NCBI GenBank assembly: GCA_022839745.1 | Contig: JALHJB010000004.1 | Coordinates: 1 to 64,000 of the forward strand | Direction: 5' to 3' | Length of the DNA: 64,000 nt | From: Actinomycetes bacterium | GTDB lineage: Bacteria; Actinomycetota; Coriobacteriia; Anaerosomatales; Anaerosomataceae | Part shown: positions 34,270-43,820 of the stretch, piece by piece | Position numbering within the stretch: the first letter of the stretch is position 1 | Layout of the letters: each line of letters begins with the position of its first letter | The notes under the pieces: generated by a model | Told to the model about the DNA's origin: nothing | The model's database searches: none | What the model saw: only the letters and a program-made list of their open reading frames with translations | Program-made: the position numbers and the translations under genes

Positions 34270-35706
34270 TTACCCGTCCCTGTCGGCCCGCTCGGTCTGC
34301 TTGGCCCTGCCCCACAACTCGTCCCACTCCCCGGGCGTGAGCTCGCCGAGCTCGCGACCGCCCTCCGCAGCATGGTGCTCCATCGTAGCGAACCTGCGGG
34401 AGAACTTGTCGCACGTCCGCCTGAGCGCTGTCTCCGAGTCGATGCCCATGTGGCGCGCCACGTTCACCACGGTGAAGAGCAGGTCACCCAGTTCTTCCTC
34501 GGCATCCGGTGAGCCCGGTTCGGTGGCTTTGAGCTCGTCGATCTCCTCGTGCACCTTGTCCCAGACACCGCCGAGGTCTTCCCACTCAAAGCCCGCGGCA
34601 GCGGCGCGCCGGGAGATCTTCTGCGCCCGCACGAGCGCAGGGAAGGCGGTGGGCACATCGGCCACGACACCGCCGGATGGCTTCTCTTCGCGCTTGACCG
34701 CGTCCCAGGTCCGGGTCACGTCGGCGGCCGTCTCGGCCACGGCGGTACCGAACACGTGCGGGTGACGGCGCCTGATCTTCGCGGTGATGCCGGCGATCAC
34801 ATCGTCGATCGTGAACGTGCCCTCATCGGCACCGATCTGTGCATGGAGCACCACCTGCAGGAGCACGTCGCCGAGCTCGTCGGCTATCTGCGCCGGATCG
34901 CCGGTCTCGATGGCCGCGACCGCCTCGTACGCCTCCTCGACCATGTGCGGCGAGAGGGATGCGTGGGTCTGCTCCTGGTCCCACGGACAGCCATCGGGCG
35001 CGCGGAGCGCCGCGATCGTCCGCACCAGGCCGGCAAAGCCGCCCGGGGGCTCGATCCGGCTTGGCGGCAGGTAGAGCGCGCTTCTGCGCGGCACGGCCGC
35101 CAAGGTGGCGAGCTCGCCGAGCGTCATGCCCGTGAGCTCGTACCCGCCCGAGGCGAGCACGCTGGCAACCACCACGCTGTGGTCCTCGGCATAGAAACGC
35201 CTCAAGAGGTCGGCCGCCGCGTGTGCCTGGATGGCGTTCTCCACGCCGGTCACGATCAGGTGCGTGTCGCGCTGCAGATCGGCCGAACCAAGCGCTTCGG
35301 CGTCCACCAGCTCGAGGTCGGCCGTCATGTCGATATCGAGCGCCAGCACGAGCACCTGGAGCGGCGAGACCACGGGGAACACGTCCACACCGTCCTTCGC
35401 CCGCGACAGGACCGCCGAGATGAGCCCCCCACGCACGAGCGGATACCCGCCCGCCACGAGGGCCACATCACCATCACGGGCCAGACGCAGCAACGCCTCG
35501 ACCACATCAGCGGTCGAGGCGCTCTGCGCGAGTCCGATATCGGCGAACGACACCGGCGTCATACCGAGCGACGAGAGCATCTCAGCGGACGCTCCCGTCG
35601 CTGACGGTACAACTACGGTCCGGGCCTGACGCAGCCTGGCTACCGCCCGGATATCGGGCATGCCTTCCGCATCAGGCTCGAGCCCGATGATTGCGATAGA
35701 ACCCAC
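34270..35706 (-). CDS. mazG: MazG nucleotide pyrophosphohydrolase fused to a tetrapyrrole-methylase-like domain (YabN type)
   Basis: 478 aa. Residues 1-215 resemble an SAM-dependent tetrapyrrole methylase domain (GSIAIIGLEPD, DVALVAGGYPLVRG, THLIVTGVENAIQAH). Residues 220-478 form a tandem MazG: GCPWDQEQTHASLSPHMVEEAYE, ADELGDVLLQVVLHA, then EEIDELK and EELGDLLFTVVNVA, with the acidic metal-binding helices in both halves. MazG removes pyrophosphate from aberrant NTPs. The same fusion occurs as YabN in Bacillus. It is between the SurA-like gene and eno. Confidence 0.94.
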   Translation of the reverse strand: MGSIAIIGLEPDAEGMPDIRAVARLRQARTVVVPSATGASAEMLSSLGMTPVSFADIGLAQSASTADVVEALLRLARDGDVALVAGGYPLVRGGLISAVLSRAKDGVDVFPVVSPLQVLVLALDIDMTADLELVDAEALGSADLQRDTHLIVTGVENAIQAHAAADLLRRFYAEDHSVVVASVLASGGYELTGMTLGELATLAAVPRRSALYLPPSRIEPPGGFAGLVRTIAALRAPDGCPWDQEQTHASLSPHMVEEAYEAVAAIETGDPAQIADELGDVLLQVVLHAQIGADEGTFTIDDVIAGITAKIRRRHPHVFGTAVAETAADVTRTWDAVKREEKPSGGVVADVPTAFPALVRAQKISRRAAAAGFEWEDLGGVWDKVHEEIDELKATEPGSPDAEEELGDLLFTVVNVARHMGIDSETALRRTCDKFSRRFATMEHHAAEGGRELGELTPGEWDELWGRAKQTERADRDG

Positions 35707-35729
35707 GGCCGCCCCCTCCCGGCTGCCGG

Positions 35730-36650
35730 CTACTCGACAGGCTTGAGTGTCTCGTCGAGGTACTCGATCTCCGCGTCCTCACGCAGCTTGGCAACGTACG
35801 CCTGCATGGCGAGCGTCCCGGTGTCCTGCTCGATCAGGGCGGCAAGCTCGGCGGGGATATCGGCGATCGGCGTACCCTCGGCTGCTTCCTCCTGCTTCAG
35901 GATGACGTGCCAGCCGAACTCGGACTTCACCGGGTCGCTGACCTCGCCGACCTTGAGCGCGGAGGCGGCATCGGCGAAGGCGGCCACATAGCGGCTTGTC
36001 TGACCCCAGCCGAGGTTGCCGCCATCAACGGCGCTGGCGGTGTCCGACGAGTTCGCAGAGGCGAGCGCGGCGAAGTCCGCGCCACCGCGAGCCTGCTCGG
36101 CAAGGTCGTTGGCGAGCGCCTCATCGCTTACCAGGATGTGCGACAGCCGCGAGTAGGTCTCGGGCAACGTGGTGATGCTGGACTCGGCCGAGGCGACCAC
36201 CTGGATGAACTCCTGAGCGAGCATGTCGCGGACGCTCTTACGGGCGTTGTCCATGTCGAGACCGGCTTCCTCGAGCTGCGCCTCGAACGCGGCCTCGTCC
36301 TGCGTGCCCCGGAGCTGCGTGAGGCGCTCCTCCACGGCGTCCTCGCTGAGGTCGGCGCCGAGCTCCTCGGCAGCCTCGGTGATAAGCGCCGCGTCGATCA
36401 TCATCTGCAGGAGCTGACGCTTGTAGGCCAAGGCGGTCTCCTCATCGAGCTCTCCGCCGGCGTTGTTGACCACCTGCTGGTACATAGCGTCAAGCTCGGA
36501 GCGGGGGATGTCGATGCCGTTGACGGTCGCAACCGCTTCCTCGGAGCCTCCGAACAGAGAGCCCCCGCCGCCCTCGCCCGAACAGCCTGCCAGCGAGCCC
36601 GCTACAAGCGTAGCGAGCAGTAGAGCGGCGATGCCGCGAGAAATGCGCAC
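35730..36650 (-). CDS. SurA/PrsA-type peptidyl-prolyl isomerase lipoprotein
   Basis: 306 aa. Lipoprotein signal with lipobox LAGC (Cys about 23). SurA N-type helical domain about 45-160, then a parvulin domain about 160-270: RLSHILVSDEALAND, GGADFAALASANSSD, DGGNLGWGQTSRYV and SEFGWHVILKQEE. It should help fold secreted proteins on the outer face of the membrane. It lies 14 nt upstream-side of the mfd stop in the same direction; M. tuberculosis has lpqU at a similar place in the block. Confidence 0.9.
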   Translation of the reverse strand: MRISRGIAALLLATLVAGSLAGCSGEGGGGSLFGGSEEAVATVNGIDIPRSELDAMYQQVVNNAGGELDEETALAYKRQLLQMMIDAALITEAAEELGADLSEDAVEERLTQLRGTQDEAAFEAQLEEAGLDMDNARKSVRDMLAQEFIQVVASAESSITTLPETYSRLSHILVSDEALANDLAEQARGGADFAALASANSSDTASAVDGGNLGWGQTSRYVAAFADAASALKVGEVSDPVKSEFGWHVILKQEEAAEGTPIADIPAELAALIEQDTGTLAMQAYVAKLREDAEIEYLDETLKPVE

Positions 36651-36664
36651 GATGTTGCCTTTCC

Positions 36665-39600
36665 CTAGGATACGTTAGGCCCACCAGAGGGGCTCTGGAC
36701 TGCCGAGAGTATAGCACCCAGCGCCCGAAGCGCCGTGGCTCCGGGCGCCTCGCCGGCCATCTCCACAAAATGAACAGAACGTGTGCGCGCCACGTAGACC
36801 GCGCCAGCGCCCGCCAACACCCCGCGCTCGGCGTCGGAGAGCGTGACCGGCGACAGGTTCAGCCGATGCCGGGCGAGGCTGACCGTCGCGATTCCTAGCT
36901 CGGCGGCGAGCGTCTTGATGCGGGCGATGGTGAGCAGGTCACGCGCCGGAGCGGCGAGCGGACCGTACCGCTGCTCGATCTCGACCATAAGCGACTCCAC
37001 GGCCTCGGGCGTGCCGGCTGCGGCGATCCGACGATAGAGCAGCACGCGCTCGTCGGTCTGGGGCACGTACTCCTCCGGCAGGAACGCCGCCACCGGCAGG
37101 TCCACCCGCACCTCGGGGTGCGCCGGGAGCGGTTCGCCGCGCACCTCGGAGACCGCCTCGCGCAGCATCTGCGCGTACAGGTCGAAGCCGACCGCGTTCA
37201 CGCTGCCGCTCTGCTCGGCGCCAAGGAGGCTGCCTGCGCCGCGGATCTCGAGATCGCGCATGGCCACCTTCATGCCGCTGCCGAGTTCCGCGTGCTCCTG
37301 GATCGCGGTGAGCCGTTCGTACGCCTGCTCGGTAAGGGCCTGGTGGGTCGGGAAGAGGAAGTACGCGTACGCGCGCACGTGCGAGCGACCCACGCGCCCC
37401 TTGAGCTGATACAGCTGCGCCAGGCCGAGCCGGTGGCTGTCGTCGATGATCAGCGTGTTGGTGTGCGGGTTGTCGATGCCCGAATCCACGATGGTGGTGG
37501 CCACGAGCACGTCGATCTCGCCGGCGGCGAAGCTCTCCATCACCCGCTCGAGCTGGTGCTCGGACATCTGCCCGTGCCCCACCCCGATGCGCGCCTCGGG
37601 CACCGCCGCCTGCACGCGCTCCACAACCCGCTCGATCCCGCGCACACGGTTGGAGATGTAGTACACCTGCCCGCCACGCTGGATCTCAGTGCGGATGGCC
37701 GAGGAGACGACCTCCTCGTCGTACTCGCCCACATGCACCTTGACCGGGAACCGGTCGGCCGGCGGCGTGTCGATCACCGAGAAGTCGCGAACGCCGGAGA
37801 GCGACATCTGCAGCGTCCGCGGGATCGGCGTGGCGGTGAGCGTGAGCACGTCCACCTGCTCGCGCAGGTTCTTGAGGTGCTCCTTGTGCTCAACGCCGAA
37901 GCGCTGCTCCTCGTCCACCACCACCAGGCCGAGGTCCTTGGGCACGACGTCTTTGCTGAGAAGCCGGTGCGTGCCGATGAGCACGTCCACGGTGCCGGCA
38001 GCAAAGCCCTCGAGCGCTTCGGCCTGCTGCGCCTTGCTGCGGAAGCGCGACAGCACCTCCACCTTCACCGGATACGGCTCGAACCGCTCGGAGAACGTGG
38101 TGTAGTGCTGCTGCGCCAGGATGGTGGTGGGGCACAGCACCATGACCTGCTTGCCGCTCTGCGTCGCCTTGAACGCCGCGCGGATGGCGACCTCCGTCTT
38201 GCCGTAGCCCACGTCACCGCAGACAAGGCGGTCCATAGGGCTCTCGCTCTCCATGTCGGCTTTCACGTCGGCGATCGCGGCCAGCTGGTCGGGCGTCTCC
38301 ACAAAGGGGAACGCCTCTTCCATCTCGCGCTGCCAGGGCGTGTCGGGCGCATACCGGAATCCGCTCACCGCGGCACGGCGCGCGTACAGGTCCACCAGGT
38401 CGAACGCGAGCTTGCGTGCCTGCTTCCGTGCCTTGCTGGTGGCCTTCGACCAGTCGGCGGTGTTGAGACGCGTCACCCGCGGAGCAGAGCCTTCCGGCCC
38501 CACGTAGCGGGTCACCCGGTCGAGCTGCTCCACGGGGACGTACAGCTTGTCGCCCTTTGCGTATTCGAGCAGCAGGAAGTCGCGCTCGGAGCCGAGGACG
38601 GTCTGCCGCACGATGTCGCGGAAGAGCGCGATGCCGTGCACCTCATGGACGACGTAGTCGCCCGGGCCGAAGGCGAACGTGAGCTTGGTGGGGTCGGCCG
38701 CCTGGCGCCGCCGCTCGGCCGCTCTCGGGAACACGTCGTCGATCGAGATCACCGCGAGGCGCGCGCCCGGTATCACGTAGCCGGACGGCACGTCGGCGAT
38801 CGCGATGGACACGAGCCCGGTGGGAAGCGACGACCCCGCCTCGAGCTCGGCCACAGAGGTGCCTGCGTCCACGAGCGCGGTAGCCAGACGCTCACGTCCC
38901 TGACGGTCGCGCACCGCGGCAACCACGCGGTAACCGGTGTCGATGAGCGCCCGAAGCCCGGCGGCGAACACCTCTTCCCGGCCGCTCACCTGCGGCCGCC
39001 GTGCGGCGACCTCACCGTCGGCCGCGCCACCGGCACGCAGAAGCGAAAGGAAGGTGAGCCGCTGCCGGCCGCCGAGGTCGACCTCGGCAGGCTTGAGGTA
39101 GAGGCCCTCGAGGCTCACGCCTGCGGCATCGGCGCGCGACTCGGCCTCGCCCCGCGCCCGCACGAGGTCGTCGAAGATGGCGCGAGGCTCGGCGACGATG
39201 ACCAGCGCTCCGGGCGCCACGTAGTCGAGCACCGAGGCGACCGAGCGGTAGAAGTGCGGCAGGTATCGCTCGATGCCGTTGAACGCCACACCCTGGTCGA
39301 TGAGCTCGAGGTCGCGCGCCAGCTCCTCATCGTCACGGGCGGCCTGGCCGAGGGCGCGACGCGCGTTTTGCGCCGCGCGCGTACCGGCCACCACCTCGCG
39401 ACACGGATAGATCTCCACCGGTGCGGAATCGCCGATGTGCTGCTGGGTCGACGGCAGGTACCTCCGGAGCGTCTCGATCTCGTCGCCGAAGAGCTCGGCC
39501 CGCACCGGGTATGGCGCGTCGGAGCCGAAGACATCAAGGATGCCGCCGCGCACGGCGAACTGTCCGCGCTCCTCGGCGGTATCCACGCGCTCGTACCCCA

Positions 39601-40084
39601 TGCGCGCCAGCCGCTCGGCCGCGTCGGCAAGGTCGAGCGTGGCCCCCACCGCCAGCGAGAGCGGCTCGTAGACGTGCGAGCCCTGCGGCGGAAGCGCACG
39701 CAGAAGCGAGCGGCCGCTCGCCACCACCACGACCGGCCGGTTCTTGTCGAGCGAGTGCAGCACACGCGCCCGCGCGCCGACCGCCTCCAGGTCTGGGGCG
39801 GTGCGATCCCAGGGCGCGTCCGAGCGCTCGGCGAAGAGCAGCACGCGCTCGTGGTCCATGTACGTGCCGAGTTGCCGCGCGAACCGCTCGGCGGCGTCAG
39901 CGCCCGGCACGACCACGAGCACGGGGCGCTCCCGCCCCTCGGCAACGGAGGCCGTGAGCACGGGCCGGATGAGGCCCGGTGCGGCGAGCGTGACGTCATC
40001 ACCTCCGGCAAGCTTGCCGAGGGCCGCCGCGAAGGCGGGCTCCGCGTTCAGTACGGGGGCGATCATCTCGAAGAACGATGTCAC
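36665..40084 (-). CDS. mfd: Transcription-repair coupling factor Mfd
   Basis: 1139 aa. UvrB-like N-terminal part (about 1-330), RNA-polymerase-interaction domain (VHEVHGIALFRDIVRQ), then a RecG-like translocase: Walker A LVCGDVGYGKTEVA, DEEQ box VVVDEEQRFGVEHKEHL, LTLTATPIPRTLQMSLSG, and the C-terminal TRCF domain (EEYVPQTDERVLLYRRIA). It removes stalled RNA polymerase and recruits UvrA. Full length, no frameshift. First gene of the mfd-surA-mazG-eno-pyk line. Confidence 0.97.
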   Translation of the reverse strand: MTSFFEMIAPVLNAEPAFAAALGKLAGGDDVTLAAPGLIRPVLTASVAEGRERPVLVVVPGADAAERFARQLGTYMDHERVLLFAERSDAPWDRTAPDLEAVGARARVLHSLDKNRPVVVVASGRSLLRALPPQGSHVYEPLSLAVGATLDLADAAERLARMGYERVDTAEERGQFAVRGGILDVFGSDAPYPVRAELFGDEIETLRRYLPSTQQHIGDSAPVEIYPCREVVAGTRAAQNARRALGQAARDDEELARDLELIDQGVAFNGIERYLPHFYRSVASVLDYVAPGALVIVAEPRAIFDDLVRARGEAESRADAAGVSLEGLYLKPAEVDLGGRQRLTFLSLLRAGGAADGEVAARRPQVSGREEVFAAGLRALIDTGYRVVAAVRDRQGRERLATALVDAGTSVAELEAGSSLPTGLVSIAIADVPSGYVIPGARLAVISIDDVFPRAAERRRQAADPTKLTFAFGPGDYVVHEVHGIALFRDIVRQTVLGSERDFLLLEYAKGDKLYVPVEQLDRVTRYVGPEGSAPRVTRLNTADWSKATSKARKQARKLAFDLVDLYARRAAVSGFRYAPDTPWQREMEEAFPFVETPDQLAAIADVKADMESESPMDRLVCGDVGYGKTEVAIRAAFKATQSGKQVMVLCPTTILAQQHYTTFSERFEPYPVKVEVLSRFRSKAQQAEALEGFAAGTVDVLIGTHRLLSKDVVPKDLGLVVVDEEQRFGVEHKEHLKNLREQVDVLTLTATPIPRTLQMSLSGVRDFSVIDTPPADRFPVKVHVGEYDEEVVSSAIRTEIQRGGQVYYISNRVRGIERVVERVQAAVPEARIGVGHGQMSEHQLERVMESFAAGEIDVLVATTIVDSGIDNPHTNTLIIDDSHRLGLAQLYQLKGRVGRSHVRAYAYFLFPTHQALTEQAYERLTAIQEHAELGSGMKVAMRDLEIRGAGSLLGAEQSGSVNAVGFDLYAQMLREAVSEVRGEPLPAHPEVRVDLPVAAFLPEEYVPQTDERVLLYRRIAAAGTPEAVESLMVEIEQRYGPLAAPARDLLTIARIKTLAAELGIATVSLARHRLNLSPVTLSDAERGVLAGAGAVYVARTRSVHFVEMAGEAPGATALRALGAILSAVQSPSGGPNVS

Positions 40085-40257
40085 AGGCGGGTCTCCTGGC
40101 TCCAGACAGCACGAATGGCCCGCATCCGGAGCACCGGGACGGGCAGCGAGTGCGAGTGTAGGGCCGCGCGGCGGTCGCGGTCAACGGGTCGCTCAGGGCC
40201 GGCCGCCGGAGCCATGTCGGGTACCATACCCTCATCACCCCACGCACAGGAGGCGAC

Positions 40258-40914
40258 ATGACCACCAAGGCCCGCGCCGCGGAGATCGACGCCCGGCTCA
40301 AGCAGCTCTACCCCGTGGCCGCGATCGCGCTGCGCTATGAGACCGACTTCCAGCTGCTGGTGGCCGTGATCCTCTCGGCGCAGACGACCGACGTCGGCGT
40401 GAACAAGGTCACCCCGGTGCTCTTCGAGCGATTCCCCACCCCTGAGGCGCTTGCCGCCGCAGACCCGGCTGAGGTGGAGCTGATCGTGCATCCCACCGGC
40501 TTCTTCCGCAACAAGACCAAGAACATCATGGGCGCCGCTCAGCGGATCGTGACGGAGTACGGCGGGCGGGTCCCCGACACCATGGAGGACCTGCTCACGC
40601 TCCCGGGTGTTGCGCGCAAGACGGCGAACATCGTGCTCTACAACGCCTTCGGCAAGGCCGAGGGCGTTGCGGTGGACACCCACGTGTTCCGTCTCGCCCA
40701 CCGCCTCGGCTACTCGAAGCACGAGGACACGAACAAGGTGGAGAAGGACCTGATGGCGCTCTTCCCGCGCGAGGAATGGGGCGCGCTCACCTACCGCCTG
40801 ATAGAGCACGGACGCGCGGTGTGCAGCGCCAAGCGGCCGATCTGCGGCCAGTGCGCGCTGTCTGACCTGTGCCCGAGCGCCTTTGCGGTGAAGGGGTGGC
40901 GGGAGCAGGCGTAA
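40258..40914 (+). CDS. nth: Endonuclease III
   Basis: 218 aa. The helix-hairpin-helix with catalytic Lys is in LLTLPGVARKTANIVLYNAFG, and the catalytic Asp in VAVDTHVFRLAHRLG. The iron-sulfur loop has Cys189, Cys196, Cys199 and Cys205 (spacing 6-2-5), so the [4Fe-4S] cluster is complete. It removes oxidised pyrimidines and cuts the abasic site. Divergent from mfd. Confidence 0.97.
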   Translation: MTTKARAAEIDARLKQLYPVAAIALRYETDFQLLVAVILSAQTTDVGVNKVTPVLFERFPTPEALAAADPAEVELIVHPTGFFRNKTKNIMGAAQRIVTEYGGRVPDTMEDLLTLPGVARKTANIVLYNAFGKAEGVAVDTHVFRLAHRLGYSKHEDTNKVEKDLMALFPREEWGALTYRLIEHGRAVCSAKRPICGQCALSDLCPSAFAVKGWREQA

Positions 40915-40942
40915 CGCCGCGATGGGCGCTCTGCCCCGCGTG

Positions 40943-41698
40943 TCAGCCGAGGATGAGCGCCGCGGCGGCGGCGAGGAACACCGCGGGCAGCATGTTGCCC
41001 ACCGGCAGCCGCCGGATCTGCGCGAGGTCGAGCCCGATCGCCAGGATGAGCGCGCCGCCCACCGCCTCGATCGAGGCGATCACCGCAGGCGTGATGTACG
41101 GCTCCACGCCGCTCGCCGCCAGCGCGATGCCGCCCTGCAGCACCAAGATCGGGATCGCCGCGAGGCCAACGCCCGCTCCGAGGGTGGTGGCAAGCGCGAT
41201 CGCGGCGATGCCGTCGAGCAGCGACTTCAGAAAGAGCAGCGATGGGTCGCCGAGGCCGTCTTGCAGTGAGCCGAGCACCGTCATCGCCCCCACGCAGAAG
41301 AGCAGGCTCGCGGTCACGAATCCCTCCACGAGGGTGTGTCCCTTCTCGCCTGGCTGATCGCTCGTGCCCGGCGACAGCACGGGGGCTCGATACGCCTTGT
41401 CCTGGAGCCAGTAGCCGAACCGCTCGAGACGGTGCTCGATCCGCATCGCCTCGCCTGTGAGCGACCCCACCACGAGCGCACCCACGAGCACGAGCGCCGA
41501 GTAATCGCCGAGCGCTGTCTTCCCAAGATCGATCATGCCGCCAAGCGCGATCGAGATGCCGATGATGATGACGGCGAGACCGATCGCCGCGTACGCGATC
41601 GAGCGGAACCGCTCCGAGATGAGCTTGCCGAACACCAGACCGATCGCCGTGCCCACGAGCACCGCCAGGACGTTCACGATGACACCGATACCCGGCAT
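40943..41698 (-). CDS. DUF554 membrane protein
   Basis: 251 aa, about seven hydrophobic helices. The family pattern is evident: IGVIVNVLAVLVGTAIGLVFG at the start, then GALVVGSLTGEAMRIE, LLFCVGAMTVLGSLQDGL, FLKSLLDGIAAIALATTLG and the Gly-rich ending GLDLAQIRRLPVGNMLPAVF. DUF554 (YdfK-like) proteins are conserved inner-membrane proteins, perhaps transporters; no substrate is established. It overlaps nothing and lies 1 nt after the YacP-type gene. Confidence 0.92.
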   Translation of the reverse strand: MPGIGVIVNVLAVLVGTAIGLVFGKLISERFRSIAYAAIGLAVIIIGISIALGGMIDLGKTALGDYSALVLVGALVVGSLTGEAMRIEHRLERFGYWLQDKAYRAPVLSPGTSDQPGEKGHTLVEGFVTASLLFCVGAMTVLGSLQDGLGDPSLLFLKSLLDGIAAIALATTLGAGVGLAAIPILVLQGGIALAASGVEPYITPAVIASIEAVGGALILAIGLDLAQIRRLPVGNMLPAVFLAAAAALILG

Positions 41699-41699
41699 G

Positions 41700-42170
41700 T
41701 CACTCCCCGTCTTTCAACCAGAGCTCTTTGAGCTCAGCGGTGATCTGATTGGCTCCCGGCGGAAGACCGGCCGTGGACGCCAGGTACCGTCCCGCGCCGC
41801 GCCGCCTGCGCCGCACCGCCTCGAAGCATGACGCCGAGGCGATCACATCCGCACCGAGCGCCCGCACGCGGTCCGCGAGCCCCGTGTCCGAGGTGACCAC
41901 GGTGACCCCGCCGCCACCGGCCAGGCGGACGATCAGGTCGTCGGCGCTGTCGGGCCGGTGCGCGTACCGCACCCTCACAGCGCCCCTGCCAGCCTCCGGG
42001 CCGCCGCCGGCGACACCGTCGAACACGACCGTGATCTCGCCTGAGCCGAGCAGGTCATGCCCCCGCGCCGCAAGCCTCGCCACAAGCGCCTCTCGCTGCG
42101 CCTCGAGCGAGCCCTCCCGCGTTGCGGGATCGCTCCGGGTCACGTTGTATCCATCCACCAGGAATCGCAT
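41700..42170 (-). CDS. YacP-type NYN-domain ribonuclease
   Basis: 156 aa. It starts MRFLVDGYNV, the NYN/PIN signature with the first catalytic Asp. It continues with ITVVFDGVAGG, the second acidic site, and TSDTGLADRVRALGADVIASASCFE. Related to Bacillus YacP/Rae1, a ribosome-associated endoribonuclease. It is upstream of the DUF554 gene with 1 nt between, so both form an operon divergent from the selenoprotein peroxidase gene. Confidence 0.88.
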   Translation of the reverse strand: MRFLVDGYNVTRSDPATREGSLEAQREALVARLAARGHDLLGSGEITVVFDGVAGGGPEAGRGAVRVRYAHRPDSADDLIVRLAGGGGVTVVTSDTGLADRVRALGADVIASASCFEAVRRRRRGAGRYLASTAGLPPGANQITAELKELWLKDGE

Positions 42171-42281
42171 GCGGCAATGCTACACCAAGGCCCCGAGCGC
42201 CGGACCGCGGACCGTCCCGTGATGCGATATCGGCCGCTTGTGGTATGAACGGAGCAGGCCGCTACGACACGAGGAGGCACT

Positions 42282-42746
42282 ATGGCCGAGCCGATCGTAC
42301 TGGAAGCGGGCATGCCTGCACCCGAGATCGACGCCACCGCGACCGGTGGCGGTCCGTTCCGGCTCTCGGATCACCGGGGCAGCTGGGTGGTCGTGTACTT
42401 CTATCCCCGCGCGAACACCCCCGGCTGAACCCACGAAGCCAAGGACTTCCAGGCGCACCGCGCGGAACTGGAGTCCTTGAACGCCCTGGTCGTGGGCGTC
42501 TCAGCCGACAAGCCCGAGGTCCAGCAGCGGTTCATCGACAAGTTCGAGCTCACCTTCCCGATGATCTCCGACACGTCGAAGGAGATCATCGACGCGTACG
42601 GGGCACGTGAGGTGCTCGGCGTATCAGCCAAGCGGCGCACGTTCCTTATCGACCCTCAAGGCTTGATCGCCCGCGCCTGGCACAAGGTGAAGGTCGAAGG
42701 ACACGCCGACGAGGTGGTCTCCGCCATACGGGAGCGCGCCACGTAG
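42282..42746 (+). CDS. Bcp/PrxQ-type peroxiredoxin with selenocysteine at the peroxidatic position
   Basis: 154 aa from ATG 42282 with GAGGAGG upstream. In-frame TGA at codon 49 (42426-42428) falls exactly at the peroxidatic Cys: VVVYFYPRANTPG-U-THEAKDF. The downstream sequence is normal for Bcp: VVGVSADKPEVQQRF, FPMISDTSKEIIDAYG, RRTFLIDPQGLIARAWHKVK. The usual resolving Cys five residues later (EACDF) is Lys here, so it works as a one-Cys-type enzyme or needs an outside thiol. It reduces peroxides. A hairpin follows the TGA. Callers that treat TGA as stop report only the last 89 residues. Confidence 0.96.
42426..42478 (+). promoter_or_regulatory. Sec UGA codon and SECIS hairpin in the peroxiredoxin gene
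   Basis: UGA at 42426-42428. Twelve nt on, AAGGACT (42441-42447), a bulged T, and CCAG (42449-42452) pair with CTGG (42468-42471) and AGTCCTT (42472-42478), an 11-bp stem. The 15-nt apical loop itself contains GCGC repeats. A bulged U in the stem is also a feature of the E. coli fdhF SECIS recognised by SelB. Confidence 0.82.
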
Positions 42747-42779
42747 CCGGGAGACGTTGCCACGCCCGTGGCCCCTGTG

Positions 42780-43820
42780 TCAGTCTCGTATGTCCGCGCA
42801 GGCGCGAGCGATGCCTGCTCCGAACCGCTCGACGTCCTCGACGGTGGTGTCCCAGCTGGTGACCCACCGGACCTCGCCCGCACGCTCGTCCCACGTATAG
42901 AAGTCGAACTCGGCAGCAAGCGGCTCGATCGCCGCATGCGGCAGCACGGCGAAGACCTCGTTGGCCTCCACCCGCTGGGTCACTCGAACGCCGGGAACCG
43001 CCGATGCGCGTTCGGCGAGGAGCCGCGCCATCGCGTTCGCGCTCTCGGCGTTGCGACGCCACAGACCGTCCTCGAGCAGCGCGATGTACTGTGCGGCGAT
43101 GTACCGCATCTTCGAGGCGAGCTGCGCGCTCTGTTTGCGCACGTACTTGAACTCCGATGCGAGTTCGGGATCCAGGAACACGACCGACTCCGCCAGCACC
43201 GCACCGTTCTTGGTGGCGCCGAACGACACGATGTCAGCCCCTGCCGCCGCCTCGCCGAGCGTGCACTGGAGAGAAGCCGCGGCGTTCGCCAGCCTCGCAC
43301 CGTCGATGTGCAGCTTCAGCCCGTGTACCCGGGCCGCGGCCGCGATGTCCGCGAGCTCTTGCCGTGAGTACACCGTGCCATACTCGGTGGACTGCGTGAT
43401 CGATACCACCGCCGGCTGGCTCGCATGCTCGAATCCCACGTGCGTGATGGCGCCTTCGATGAGCGCCGGCGTGAGCTTTCCGTCGGGTGTTGGCACCGCC
43501 AGCAGCTTGCCGCCGGTGAACCGTTCCGGCGCGCCGCATTCGTCGGTGTTGATGTGCGCGCTTGCCGGACAGATCACCGCGTTGTGCCTGCGCATGACCG
43601 CCTGCAGCGCGGTGCAGTTCGCGCCGGTGCCGTTGAAAACGAAGAACACCTCGGCCGAGGGGCCGAACTCGCCTCGGATGAGCTCGCGGGCGCGCTCGGT
43701 CCATCGATCGGCCCCGTATGCGTGCGCATGCCCAGCGTTCGCCCCTTGCATGGCGGCGATCACGGCCGGATGGGCCCCGGATGCGTTGTCGCTCGCAAAA
43801 CCACGTCCCGATGATGTCAC
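42780..43820 (-). CDS. Low-specificity L-threonine aldolase
   Basis: 346 aa, beta-eliminating lyase PLP fold. The PLP Lys is in DIVSFGATKNGAVLAE (about 195-210), with LKLHIDGARLANAAASL before it and FVFNGTGANCTALQA near residue 60. It splits L-threonine or allo-threonine to glycine and acetaldehyde. It overlaps the next gene (43817-44326) by 4 nt, so it is part of that operon. Convergent with the peroxiredoxin gene. Confidence 0.92.
   Translation of the reverse strand: MTSSGRGFASDNASGAHPAVIAAMQGANAGHAHAYGADRWTERARELIRGEFGPSAEVFFVFNGTGANCTALQAVMRRHNAVICPASAHINTDECGAPERFTGGKLLAVPTPDGKLTPALIEGAITHVGFEHASQPAVVSITQSTEYGTVYSRQELADIAAAARVHGLKLHIDGARLANAAASLQCTLGEAAAGADIVSFGATKNGAVLAESVVFLDPELASEFKYVRKQSAQLASKMRYIAAQYIALLEDGLWRRNAESANAMARLLAERASAVPGVRVTQRVEANEVFAVLPHAAIEPLAAEFDFYTWDERAGEVRWVTSWDTTVEDVERFGAGIARACADIRD

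Noticed and set aside
37118..40261. A 1047-codon open frame on the plus strand opposite mfd
   Set aside because: Antisense to Mfd, which is full-length with all motifs. The composition is Arg/His/Val-rich and no domain is recognisable.
42426..42428. In-frame TGA in the peroxiredoxin gene as a nonsense mutation or frameshift
   Set aside because: It falls exactly on the catalytic Cys position, the frame continues normally, a SECIS hairpin follows and the Sec machinery is present.
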